Assembly (NCBI GenBank): GCA_038224055.1
Contig: JBBRGO010000136.1
Location: 1-8,802, forward strand
Length of the DNA stretch: 8,802 bases
Direction of reading: 5' to 3'
Origin: JBDSSS01 sp038224055
GTDB lineage: Bacteria > Actinomycetota > Actinomycetes > Actinomycetales > Dermatophilaceae
Shown here: positions 1-5,577 of the stretch, one piece after another
Layout: the number at the start of each line of letters is the position of its first letter
Position numbering within the stretch: the stretch's first letter is position 1
Notes under the pieces: model-generated
Databases searched by the model: none
What the model was told of the DNA's origin: nothing
What the model saw: only the letters and a program-made list of their open reading frames with translations
Made by a program: the position numbers and the translations under genes

Positions 1-45
1 TCCGGGCGCGCGAGGGCGTGGACGAAGGGCGGTGTCGACCCGCAT
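1..45 (-). CDS. Possible 5' end of a leftward gene (cut by window edge)
   Basis: An ATG on the minus strand at 45 opens a frame with no stop through the left edge, giving the 15 residues MRVDTALRPRPRAPG. The basic, proline-rich start would suit the cytoplasmic head of a secreted or membrane protein. A promoter-like region lies just upstream (100-128). There is no clear ribosome binding site; the sequence before the ATG is only weakly purine-rich. From memory, actinobacteria with this gene order often have an M23-type cell-wall peptidase beside the sucCD block, but nothing visible here proves that. The real start may also lie outside the window. Confidence 0.3.
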   Translation of the reverse strand, partial: MRVDTALRPRPRAPG

Positions 46-99
46 AGCTGTCTTGGGGCACGAAGAATTTACCTAACGCAGACCGGTGGGGGAGGTTCC

Positions 100-128
100 A
101 GCCTACCGTGACCGTTTCGTTATCAGAA
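100..128 (-). promoter_or_regulatory. Putative promoter for the leftward gene, with a repeated half-site motif
   Basis: Read on the minus strand, TTCTGA (128-123) and TAGGCT (105-100) are 17 bases apart and fit a weak -35 and a TANNNT -10. Between them lies GATAACGAAACGGTCAC (124-108), which contains the two similar half-sites GATAAC and GGTCAC at an 11-base period. It would drive a transcript starting near 93, leaving about 48 nt before the ATG at 45. The half-site layout resembles response-regulator sites of the MtrA kind found before cell-wall hydrolase genes, but that comparison is from memory and tentative. Confidence 0.4.
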
Positions 129-146
129 ATCGCCGTCCACAGGGGG

Positions 147-170
147 GACGCGCCGTTCCGCCGCCGCGTC
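147..170 (-). terminator. Hairpin just after the lipase-like gene
   Basis: GACGCG (147-152) and CGCGTC (165-170) form a six-base-pair stem with a 12-nt loop, beginning one base beyond the hydrolase stop codon. No U tract follows on the minus strand, so it is at best a weak or factor-assisted terminator, or an mRNA 3'-end stabiliser. Confidence 0.3.
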
Positions 171-171
171 G

Positions 172-1164
172 TCAGCGGGGCTCGACCGACCGTCGTCTCA
201 CCGACCGGCGAGCCGGCGCGGGGGCGTGGTCCCGGCGGGTCCGTAGGGTGCTCACCCCCGGCGTGACCGTGGCGCCCGTGACGTCGAGGTGGGCAAGGGC
301 GGTGCTGATCCCGTGCACGACGGTGCTGGTGATCGGCAGGCTCATGTGGCCGACGCCGTGCAGGGCGATGTTGTGGACGTTGAGGTCGTCGTGGTGCAGG
401 GCCGCGTGCCGCTGGGGCACGATCACCTGGTCGAGGTCGGACCAGTACACGATGAACCGCGTCTGGCAGTTGCGGACCGGCCCGGCCAGCTCGGCGTAGA
501 GGCTGCTTCCCGGCCGGAGCTGGCGGGTGAGGCTGTTGTTCCACCCGTAGGCGAGGTAGCTGCCCTCGTGCGGGGTGCCCAGCGTGACGAGGGTGTGGAC
601 CCGCTGGTCGCCGCCGAGCCTGGTGACGTAGTAGCGCGCGATGAGGCCACCCATGGAGTGGCCGATGACGTGGATGCGCTCGTACCCCGTCTCCTGCGTG
701 ATCCGCTCGATCTCGGCCCCGAGCTGGGCCGCGGCGGTGCGGATGTCCCCGGTGAGGATCGAGTAGTTGATCGTCTCGATCCGGCCGAACCCGCGGCGGA
801 CCAGGCCGCGGCGCAGCACGGTGAAGATCGAGCGGTTGTCGACCATCCCGTGGATGAGCAGGATCGGGGTCTCGGCCGCCTCGACGTCGGAGATCGCGAG
901 GGCGCGCTGGCTCGGGGGCAGGTGGCCGAGCCGGTAGCCGTCGCGGCGCTCGGTCGAGCCGGAGCCGAACAGGCCGAGCGGGTAGAGGGCCAGGTGCAGC
1001 CCCATCCAGGTCGCCTCGAGGGCAGCGCCGGCGAGTCCCGCGGGCCGCAGCAGCGCCCCGGCGATGTCGCCGACCGCAGCGAGAACCCCTCCGACCCGGC
1101 TCCTGCCGCCGTCGGAGTCGTCCCCTCGCGACGGCATCCTCGCCGCGCGTGCTGTGTCGACCAC
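172..1164 (-). CDS. Alpha/beta-hydrolase, lipase/esterase family
   Basis: This is a serine hydrolase of the triacylglycerol lipase/esterase type, 330 residues from the GTG at 1164. Visible family marks are the oxyanion-hole strand ILLIHG ending near residue 106, the nucleophile elbow GHSMGG at 168-173 (Ser170), GTPHEGS at 196-202, a probable catalytic Asp245 in the segment SDLDQVIVP, and His273 in GVGHMSLP, so the catalytic triad looks intact. A hydrophobic stretch at about 24-66 precedes the catalytic core and may anchor it to the membrane; no cleavable signal peptide is obvious. The last 25 or so residues are Arg-rich. Start choice: GTG at 1164 has TACGGT six bases upstream (leaderless pattern). 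ATG at 1137 is the alternative and gives 321 residues. The reading frame continues upstream, but there it is antisense to the cobalamin-binding gene and is noise. The substrate cannot be told from sequence. Confidence 0.85.
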   Translation of the reverse strand: MVDTARAARMPSRGDDSDGGRSRVGGVLAAVGDIAGALLRPAGLAGAALEATWMGLHLALYPLGLFGSGSTERRDGYRLGHLPPSQRALAISDVEAAETPILLIHGMVDNRSIFTVLRRGLVRRGFGRIETINYSILTGDIRTAAAQLGAEIERITQETGYERIHVIGHSMGGLIARYYVTRLGGDQRVHTLVTLGTPHEGSYLAYGWNNSLTRQLRPGSSLYAELAGPVRNCQTRFIVYWSDLDQVIVPQRHAALHHDDLNVHNIALHGVGHMSLPITSTVVHGISTALAHLDVTGATVTPGVSTLRTRRDHAPAPARRSVRRRSVEPR

Positions 1165-1170
1165 GTCCTG

Positions 1171-1176
1171 ACCGTA
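1171..1176 (-). promoter_or_regulatory. -10 element for the hydrolase gene (leaderless pattern)
   Basis: On the minus strand TACGGT (1176-1171) matches the actinobacterial TANNNT -10 and ends six bases before the GTG at 1164, so transcription would start at or next to the start codon. No good -35 is visible. It supports the GTG over the ATG at 1137. Confidence 0.4.
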
Positions 1177-1204
1177 CCCGAGGGCGTGTGGCGGAGCCGG
1201 CGCC

Positions 1205-1246
1205 CGTGACCCGGTCGTCCGCGCGGGCGGTGGGCGATGGGTCACG
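1205..1246. repeat. Inverted repeat in the divergent promoter region
   Basis: CGTGACCC (1205-1212) and GGGTCACG (1239-1246) are perfect eight-base inverted repeats separated by 26 bases. They lie between the two divergent genes, about 40-85 bases upstream of the probable transcription start of the cobalamin-binding gene. Such paired arms could be operator half-sites serving one or both genes. An RNA hairpin is less likely because neither inferred transcript would include them. Confidence 0.4.
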
Positions 1247-1274
1247 TTCCCGCACCCGTGGCCACCGGGCTGGC

Positions 1275-1280
1275 TAGAGT
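1275..1280 (+). promoter_or_regulatory. -10 element for the cobalamin-binding gene (leaderless)
   Basis: TAGAGT fits the TANNNT consensus and ends seven bases before the ATG at 1288, placing the transcription start on the A of the start codon. There is no ribosome binding site before this ATG, which agrees with a leaderless mRNA. The -35 region is not recognisable. Confidence 0.6.
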
Positions 1281-1287
1281 GCGCGAC

Positions 1288-1698
1288 ATGAGTGAGGTCG
1301 TGAGTGAAGTCATCCGGGTCGTCGTCGCGAAGCCGGGCCTGGACGGCCACGACCGGGGCGCCAAGGTCGTGGCCCGGGCGTTGCGGGACGCCGGCATGGA
1401 GGTCATCTACACCGGGCTGCACCAGACCCCCGAGCAGATCGTCGAGGCCGCGATCCAGGAGGACGCCGACGTCATCGGGCTCTCCGTGCTCTCGGGCGCT
1501 CACCTGACCAACTTCGCCCGGGTCGTCGAGCTGCTCCGGGAGCGGGACGCGCAGGACATCGTCGTCTTCGGTGGCGGCATCATCCCCGCGGACGACATCC
1601 CCGAGCTCGAGGCGCTCGGCGTGGCGAAGATCTTCACCCCGGGCGCGACGACGATGGAGATCGTCGCCTGGGTCCGGGAGCACGTCTCCGTCGAGTGA
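1288..1698 (+). CDS. Stand-alone cobalamin (B12)-binding subunit of an acyl-CoA mutase
   Basis: This 136-residue protein is a single B12-binding Rossmann-like domain equivalent to the C-terminal part of methylmalonyl-CoA mutase. Key features are the DGHDRG form of the DxHxxG motif near residues 20-25, whose His ligates the cobalt from below, the SVLSG loop (SxL motif) near 69-73, and the GGG turn near 95-97. Its length matches small subunits such as IcmB of isobutyryl-CoA mutase, and from memory icmB of Streptomyces coelicolor also lies close to sucCD, purN and purH. It needs a large catalytic subunit, which is not in this window, so the substrate (methylmalonyl-, isobutyryl- or another acyl-CoA) is unresolved. 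The start is the ATG with a leaderless -10. The first codons are a 12-base tandem near-duplication encoding MSEV-VSEV, so the GTG at 1300 is a second possible start. Repeats follow the stop. Confidence 0.85.
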   Translation: MSEVVSEVIRVVVAKPGLDGHDRGAKVVARALRDAGMEVIYTGLHQTPEQIVEAAIQEDADVIGLSVLSGAHLTNFARVVELLRERDAQDIVVFGGGIIPADDIPELEALGVAKIFTPGATTMEIVAWVREHVSVE

Positions 1699-1710
1699 CC
1701 CCACCCACCC

Positions 1711-1728
1711 CCGTCGAGTGGGCACTTT
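1711..1728 (+). repeat. Intergenic palindromic-repeat unit, copy 1
   Basis: CCGTCGAGTGGGCACTTT is one unit of a repeat with consensus CGGTCGAGTGGGCA(C/G)TTT. Fifteen bases of it (1713-1727) are exactly complementary to copy 3 (1802-1816). Its first ten bases also duplicate the last codons and stop of the preceding gene (1689-1698). Confidence 0.75.
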
Positions 1729-1740
1729 GCCGCGCCAATC

Positions 1741-1817
1741 CCGGTCGAGTGGGCAGTTTGATCCGCGGGTGTGCCGCCGGGTCGGAGCCCGGGGCGGGTG
1801 GAAGTGCCCACTCGACT
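1741..1817 (+). terminator. Composite hairpin from repeat copies 2 and 3
   Basis: Copy 2, CCGGTCGAGTGGGCAGTTT (1741-1759), faces inverted copy 3, AAGTGCCCACTCGACT (1802-1817). GTCGAGTGGGCA (1744-1755) pairs perfectly with TGCCCACTCGAC (1805-1816). The interval carries a second GC-rich stem (CCGCCGGG at 1774-1781 with CCC at 1788-1790 and GGCGG at 1793-1797). Together this could end transcription of the cobalamin-binding gene and insulate the sucC promoter. Copy 3 can alternatively pair with copy 1 or copy 4, so the structure taken in vivo is uncertain. Confidence 0.5.
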
Positions 1818-1841
1818 GAATTCGACCGGTCGAGCGGGCAC
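1804..1841 (+). repeat. Repeat copies 3 and 4 as an inverted pair
   Basis: GTGCCCACTCGAC (1804-1816) and GTCGAGCGGGCAC (1829-1841) form a 13-base stem with one A-C mismatch and a 12-nt loop. Copy 4 is degenerate (GAGCGGGC in place of GAGTGGGC). A perfect 12-base palindrome, TCGACCGGTCGA (1822-1833), straddles the loop and copy 4. Confidence 0.6.
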
Positions 1842-1922
1842 GTCACCGTCGACTGACGCACCCGAGTGTGATCTTCGTCCGGTCGGGAGCGCCCCGCGTC
1901 GCTGGGGCCCCGTTGCGGGCAC

Positions 1923-1928
1923 TAGTCT
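1923..1928 (+). promoter_or_regulatory. -10 element of the sucCD promoter
   Basis: TAGTCT fits TANNNT and lies in the gap after the repeats. Transcription would begin near 1935, giving a leader of about 120 nt before the sucC GTG. The same hexamer is found before purH (6669-6674). No convincing -35 is seen 16-18 bases upstream. Confidence 0.5.
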
Positions 1929-1953
1929 CCGAGAGACAGCCTGTTCGACTGCG

Positions 1954-1978
1954 CCACCGCGTGGTGGACCGACCACGC
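1954..1978 (+). promoter_or_regulatory. Two mutually exclusive hairpins in the sucC leader
   Basis: GCGTGGT (1959-1965) pairs perfectly with ACCACGC (1972-1978) around the loop GGACCG. Alternatively CCACC (1954-1958) pairs with GGTGG (1963-1967) around a GCGT loop. The two stems share bases 1963-1965, so only one can form. There is no U tract afterwards. This may affect leader stability or translation, but it matches no riboswitch class I know. Confidence 0.3.
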
Positions 1979-2054
1979 ACCAGCGAGGGGTCCGGCAGCG
2001 ACGGTTCGGCGGCGTCGACGAGGATTCGATTCGACGATGAGGACGGACCCACCC

Positions 2055-3239
2055 GTGGATCTCTTCGAGTACCAAGCGCGCGACATGTTCGAGGCGCACG
2101 GCGTCCCGGTACTGGCCGGCGCCACCGCCACCACCCCCGAGGAAGCGCGTGCTGCGGCCGAGCGTGTCGGGGCAGGCTCCGGCGGCGTGACCGTCGTCAA
2201 GGCCCAGGTCAAGACCGGCGGGCGCGGCAAGGCCGGTGGCGTCAAGGTCACCAAGAGCCCGGACGAGGCGCAGGCCGCCGCCGAGCAGATCCTCGGCATG
2301 GACATCAAGGGCCACACGGTCGGCACCGTGATGATCGCCCAGGGTGCCCGGATCGCCGAGGAGTACTACTTCTCGATCCTGCTCGACCGCACCAACCGCA
2401 GCTACCTCGCGATGTGCTCCAAGGAGGGCGGCGTCGAGATCGAGCAGCTCGCCGTCGAGCGTCCCGAGGCGCTCGCGAAGATCGCCATCGACCCCAACAC
2501 GGGCGTCGACGACGCGAAGGCGGCCGAGATCGCCGACGCGGCCGGCTTCGACGAGGCCGACAAGCCGGCGCTCGTCGCGGCCTTCAAGGCGCTGTGGACC
2601 GTCTATCGCGACGAGGACGCCACGCTCGTCGAGGTCAACCCGCTCGTCAAGACCGAGGACGGCCAGATCATCGCCCTCGACGGCAAGGTGACGCTCGACG
2701 AGAACGCCGGCTTCCGCCACCCCGACCACGAGGCGCTCGAGGACAAGGGGGCAGCCGACCCCCTCGAGGCTGCCGCCAAGGAGAAGAACCTCAACTACGT
2801 CAAGCTCGACGGCTCCGTCGGCATCATCGGCAACGGGGCCGGGCTCGTGATGAGCACCCTCGACGTCGTCGCCTACGCCGGTGAGGAGTTCGGCGGCGTC
2901 AAGCCGGCGAACTTCCTCGACATCGGCGGCGGCGCGAGTGCCGAGGTCATGGCCAACGGCCTGCACATCATCCTGTCGGACCCGCAGGTCAAGAGCGTCT
3001 TCGTCAACGTCTTCGGCGGCATCACCTCCTGCGACGCCGTGGCCAACGGCATCGTCGGTGCGCTCGACGCCCTCGGCGACGAGGAGGACCGCCCGCTCGT
3101 CGTGCGACTCGACGGCAACAACGTCGAGGAGGGCCGACGCATCCTCCAGGAGCACAACCACCCCCTCGTGACCATCGAGCCGACCATGGACGGCGCGGCC
3201 CGCAAGGCTGCCGAGCTCGCCGCCGCGGCGAAGAACTGA
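2055..3239 (+). CDS. sucC: Succinyl-CoA synthetase (ADP-forming), beta subunit
   Basis: With SucD it forms the TCA-cycle enzyme that converts succinyl-CoA, phosphate and NDP into succinate, CoA and NTP. This subunit carries the ATP-grasp nucleotide site and part of the succinate site. The 394 residues start with the family-typical DLFEYQARD. Other marks are AQVKTGGRGKAGGVKV at 50-65, EVNPLV at 193-198 and ALDGK at 207-211 (probable Mg ligands Asn195 and Asp209), GNGAGLVMSTLD at 259-270, GGGASAEV at 291-298, and FGGITSCD at 320-327 near the CoA/succinate end. Length is normal for the family. I chose the GTG at 2055 because homologues begin at this DLFEYQ and AGGA (2040-2043) lies 11 bases upstream; an in-frame ATG at 2037 would add six residues but has no ribosome binding site. 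Nucleotide preference (ATP or GTP) cannot be read with confidence. sucD follows after 15 bases in the same operon. Confidence 0.97.
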   Translation: MDLFEYQARDMFEAHGVPVLAGATATTPEEARAAAERVGAGSGGVTVVKAQVKTGGRGKAGGVKVTKSPDEAQAAAEQILGMDIKGHTVGTVMIAQGARIAEEYYFSILLDRTNRSYLAMCSKEGGVEIEQLAVERPEALAKIAIDPNTGVDDAKAAEIADAAGFDEADKPALVAAFKALWTVYRDEDATLVEVNPLVKTEDGQIIALDGKVTLDENAGFRHPDHEALEDKGAADPLEAAAKEKNLNYVKLDGSVGIIGNGAGLVMSTLDVVAYAGEEFGGVKPANFLDIGGGASAEVMANGLHIILSDPQVKSVFVNVFGGITSCDAVANGIVGALDALGDEEDRPLVVRLDGNNVEEGRRILQEHNHPLVTIEPTMDGAARKAAELAAAAKN

Positions 3240-3254
3240 AAGGCGGAACCACCC

Positions 3255-4148
3255 ATGGCTATCTTCCTCAACGCGGACTCCAAGGTCATCGTCCAGGGCA
3301 TGACCGGCTCCGAGGGCATGAAGCACACGCAGCGCATGCTCAAGTCCGGCACGACCATCGTCGGCGGCGTCAACCCCCGCAAGGCCGGCACCTCGGTCGA
3401 CTTCGAGGGCGGTGTCTCCGTCGCCGTCTACGGCACGGTCCAGGAGGCCATCGACGCCACCGGGGCCAACGTCTCGGTCATCTTCGTCCCGGCCGCCTTC
3501 ACCAAGGCCGCGGTCGTCGAGGCGATCGACGCCGCCATCCCGCTCGCCGTCGTCATCACCGAAGGCGTCGCCGTCAAGGACACCGCCGAGTTCTTCGCCT
3601 ATGCGCAGGAGAAGGGCACGACCCGCATCGTCGGGCCGAACTGCCCCGGGCTGATCACGCCCGGTGTCGCGAACGCCGGCATCATCCCGGCCACCATCTC
3701 CGGGGGCGGTCGGGTCGGTCTCGTGTCGAAGTCGGGGACGCTGACCTACCAGATGATGTACGAGCTGCGGGACTTCGGCTTCAGCTCCGCCGTCGGCATC
3801 GGTGGCGACCCGATCATCGGGACGACCCACATCGACTGCCTCGAGGCCTTCGAGAACGACCCCGACACCGACGCCATCGTCATGATCGGCGAGATCGGCG
3901 GCGACGCCGAGGAGCGCGCGGCGGCCTACATCAAGGACCACGTGACCAAGCCGGTCGTCGGCTACGTGGCCGGGTTCACCGCCCCCGAGGGCAAGACGAT
4001 GGGCCACGCCGGCGCCATCGTGTCCGGCTCGTCGGGCACGGCGCAGGGCAAGAAGGAGGCCCTCGAGGCTGCCGGGGTCAAGGTCGGCAAGACGCCCACC
4101 GAGACGGCCCAGCTGATGCGCGAGATCATGCAGGGCCTCTCCGCGTAG
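3255..4148 (+). CDS. sucD: Succinyl-CoA synthetase, alpha subunit
   Basis: This is the CoA-binding and phospho-histidine subunit of the same enzyme, 297 residues, full length. The N-terminal Rossmann CoA-binding domain carries VQGMTGSEG at 13-21 and GGVNPRKAG at 37-45. The C-terminal flavodoxin-like domain has GPNCPG at 127-132, SKSGTLTYQ at 158-166, GIGGDP at 181-186 and GEIGG at 212-216. The active-site His251 lies in GHAGAIVSG and is phosphorylated during catalysis in the family. AGGCGG (3241-3246) sits eight bases before the ATG, a good ribosome binding site. The 15-base gap from sucC indicates co-transcription and coupled translation of the two partner subunits. A strong hairpin follows the stop codon, and the next gene is unrelated in function. 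Confidence 0.98.
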   Translation: MAIFLNADSKVIVQGMTGSEGMKHTQRMLKSGTTIVGGVNPRKAGTSVDFEGGVSVAVYGTVQEAIDATGANVSVIFVPAAFTKAAVVEAIDAAIPLAVVITEGVAVKDTAEFFAYAQEKGTTRIVGPNCPGLITPGVANAGIIPATISGGGRVGLVSKSGTLTYQMMYELRDFGFSSAVGIGGDPIIGTTHIDCLEAFENDPDTDAIVMIGEIGGDAEERAAAYIKDHVTKPVVGYVAGFTAPEGKTMGHAGAIVSGSSGTAQGKKEALEAAGVKVGKTPTETAQLMREIMQGLSA

Positions 4149-4170
4149 CAGCCCCCGGACCCAGGTCGCT

Positions 4171-4211
4171 GGGAGCGAGTTCCCGCCCCGTCGGCGTGGG
4201 CGCTCGCTCCC
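4171..4211 (+). terminator. Hairpin terminator of the sucCD operon
   Basis: GGGAGCGAG (4171-4179) pairs perfectly with CTCGCTCCC (4203-4211), starting 22 bases after the sucD stop. The interior can extend the stem with CGCCC (4184-4188) and GGGCG (4198-4202). No U run follows, as is common for actinobacterial terminators, so read-through into the next gene is possible. Confidence 0.65.
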
Positions 4212-4230
4212 TCGGCCGCGACTTGTGACC

Positions 4231-5571
4231 ATGGGGACGCGGCCGCAAGCCACGTCGCGCAGCACCGCCCGTCCTCGAGGAGTGAGCACCCTGTCCACAG
4301 CCAGCTCGGCGACCGCGCCCGCCTCGGCCCTCCCCGGGGCCTTCCGCGCCGGCGTGCTCACCGCCCTCTGGACCTGGGCCGTCGTCGTGCTGCCCGCCCT
4401 CGTGGGCTGGGTCGCCGCTCCGGAGAGCTCGCTCGGCTGGTTCTCGGCCGTCCAGGTCGGCAGCGCCGCCTGGTTCCTCGGTCACGCGCAGTCGGTCGGG
4501 GTCAACGCCCTCAGCATCTCGGTCGCACCGATCCTGCTCCTGCTCGTCTTCGTCCTCATCGCCGCCCGCTCGACCCGGCGGCTGGTCGCCCTCGAGCGCG
4601 ACCGCGTCGGCGCCCTCGCGTGGGGCCTGGTGCTCCAGCGCGGGGTCGTTCCCGGTTACCTGCTCGGTTACGTCGCCGTGGCCGGGCTCGTGGCGCTGCT
4701 CACCCTCGGCGGTCCGGCCGTACCGGGTGTCGCCGCCGTCGTGGGCACCCTCCTGGTTCCGCTCGCGGGGCTCGGCTTCGCCCTGCTCCGACCCGCCGAA
4801 GAGGACTCACCGGCCTTCGTGCGCTCGTGGTTCCGCCGCGGACCGTCATGGCTGCCGATCGTCTGGCGGATCGGCTGGCGCGGCGCGAGGCTGCTCCTGC
4901 TCGTCGGCGCCGTCGTTGCAGTCGCCCGGATCCTCTTCTCGTGGAGCGACGTCGCGAGCGTCCAGGGCCAGTACGACGCCAACCTCGCGGCCGGTGCCGT
5001 CATCGGGCTCGCCCAGCTGGCGCTGCTCGGCAACGCAGCGATCTGGGCGCTCTCGTTCCTCGCCGGACCGGGCTTCCAGGTCGCCGTCGGCGCGATGGTC
5101 ACCCCGGCCGCGGCCCAGCCGGGCCTGATGCCCCTCGTCCCCGTGCTCGGTGCGCTGCCCGACGCGGCAGACTACCCAGCCATCCTGTACGCCGTCGTGC
5201 TCGTGCCCGTGGCAGCCGGAGCGCTGGTCGGGCGCTGGGTCGACCAGCAGCTCGAGTTCTTCGGGAACCTGCGCGCCCGCCTGCTCGCGACCGCGACCGC
5301 AGGTCTGCTCGCGGTCGGCGTCGTCGCCCTCCTCGCCGGGCTCGGCAACGGCGCGGTGGGGGTCGAGCGACTCGCCGCGGTCGGGGTGCCGCTCCTGCCG
5401 TTCACGCTCGCCCTCGCCCTCGAGGTGCTCGTCGGTGCCGGAGGCTGGGTCGGCTGGCGGCTCTGGCGCGAGCACGTCGCAGCGACGCAGGACGCCGGGC
5501 CCACCGTCGCCACCGACGACGACGAGGCGGACGGCCGGGCCGGCCGGACCGACGAGGCCCGGGTCGAGTAG
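4231..5571 (+). CDS. Polytopic membrane protein, DUF6350-type
   Basis: This is an actinobacterial integral membrane protein of unknown function, 446 residues from the ATG at 4231. About nine hydrophobic segments are visible, near residues 38-61, 96-112, 143-161, 164-186, 219-236, 252-279, 317-334, 352-371 and 384-410. The tail is acidic and hydrophilic. The block NAAIWALSFLAGPGFQ (268-283), followed by a Gly/Pro-rich loop and PLVPVLGALP (301-310), is what I recognise as the DUF6350 family signature, and the location between sucCD and purN/purH agrees with what I recall for that family. The start is uncertain: GTG at 4225 and ATG at 4231 lack a ribosome binding site; GTG at 4282 has GAGGA directly abutting it; and a CTG at 4291 sits eight bases after GAGGAG. 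Translation may therefore begin later, removing 17-20 low-complexity residues. No promoter is clear in 4212-4230, so it may rely on read-through from sucD. Confidence 0.85.
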   Translation: MGTRPQATSRSTARPRGVSTLSTASSATAPASALPGAFRAGVLTALWTWAVVVLPALVGWVAAPESSLGWFSAVQVGSAAWFLGHAQSVGVNALSISVAPILLLLVFVLIAARSTRRLVALERDRVGALAWGLVLQRGVVPGYLLGYVAVAGLVALLTLGGPAVPGVAAVVGTLLVPLAGLGFALLRPAEEDSPAFVRSWFRRGPSWLPIVWRIGWRGARLLLLVGAVVAVARILFSWSDVASVQGQYDANLAAGAVIGLAQLALLGNAAIWALSFLAGPGFQVAVGAMVTPAAAQPGLMPLVPVLGALPDAADYPAILYAVVLVPVAAGALVGRWVDQQLEFFGNLRARLLATATAGLLAVGVVALLAGLGNGAVGVERLAAVGVPLLPFTLALALEVLVGAGGWVGWRLWREHVAATQDAGPTVATDDDEADGRAGRTDEARVE

Positions 5572-5577
5572 GGGCCC

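Noticed and set aside
46..99. Possible cyclic-di-AMP (ydaO) riboswitch in the leader of the leftward gene.
   Set aside because: The ACAGCT fragment alone recalls that class; the remaining conserved blocks are absent from the visible sequence, and a leader of about 48 nt is too short.
289..1209. A 306-codon plus-strand frame opposite the hydrolase gene.
   Set aside because: It has shadow-type composition, while the minus strand carries an intact catalytic Ser-Asp-His set.
1165..1725. Upstream extension of the hydrolase frame on the minus strand.
   Set aside because: The extension is antisense to the cobalamin-binding gene and its promoter, and its sequence is noise; the frame is merely open.
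1822..1833. The 12-base palindrome TCGACCGGTCGA as a separate operator for sucC.
   Set aside because: It arises from the degenerate repeat copy 4 and its flank, and lies about 90 bases upstream of the -10; nothing independent supports an operator.
1711..1843. CRISPR-like array because of repeated units.
   Set aside because: Units are in mixed orientation, spacing is irregular (13-50 bases) and copies diverge; there are no cas genes.
1500..4361. A 953-codon open frame on the minus strand, antisense to the cobalamin-binding gene end, sucC and sucD.
   Set aside because: It is a GC-codon shadow: its translation is full of Asp, Val, Gly, Arg and Leu with no family motif, and the opposite strand encodes clear SucC and SucD with all active-site residues.
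5563..5573. GTCGAGTAGGG at the end of the DUF6350-type gene as another copy of the repeat.
   Set aside because: Only GTCGAGT plus a G run matches; GTCGAG is frequent in this GC-rich coding DNA, so this is probably chance.
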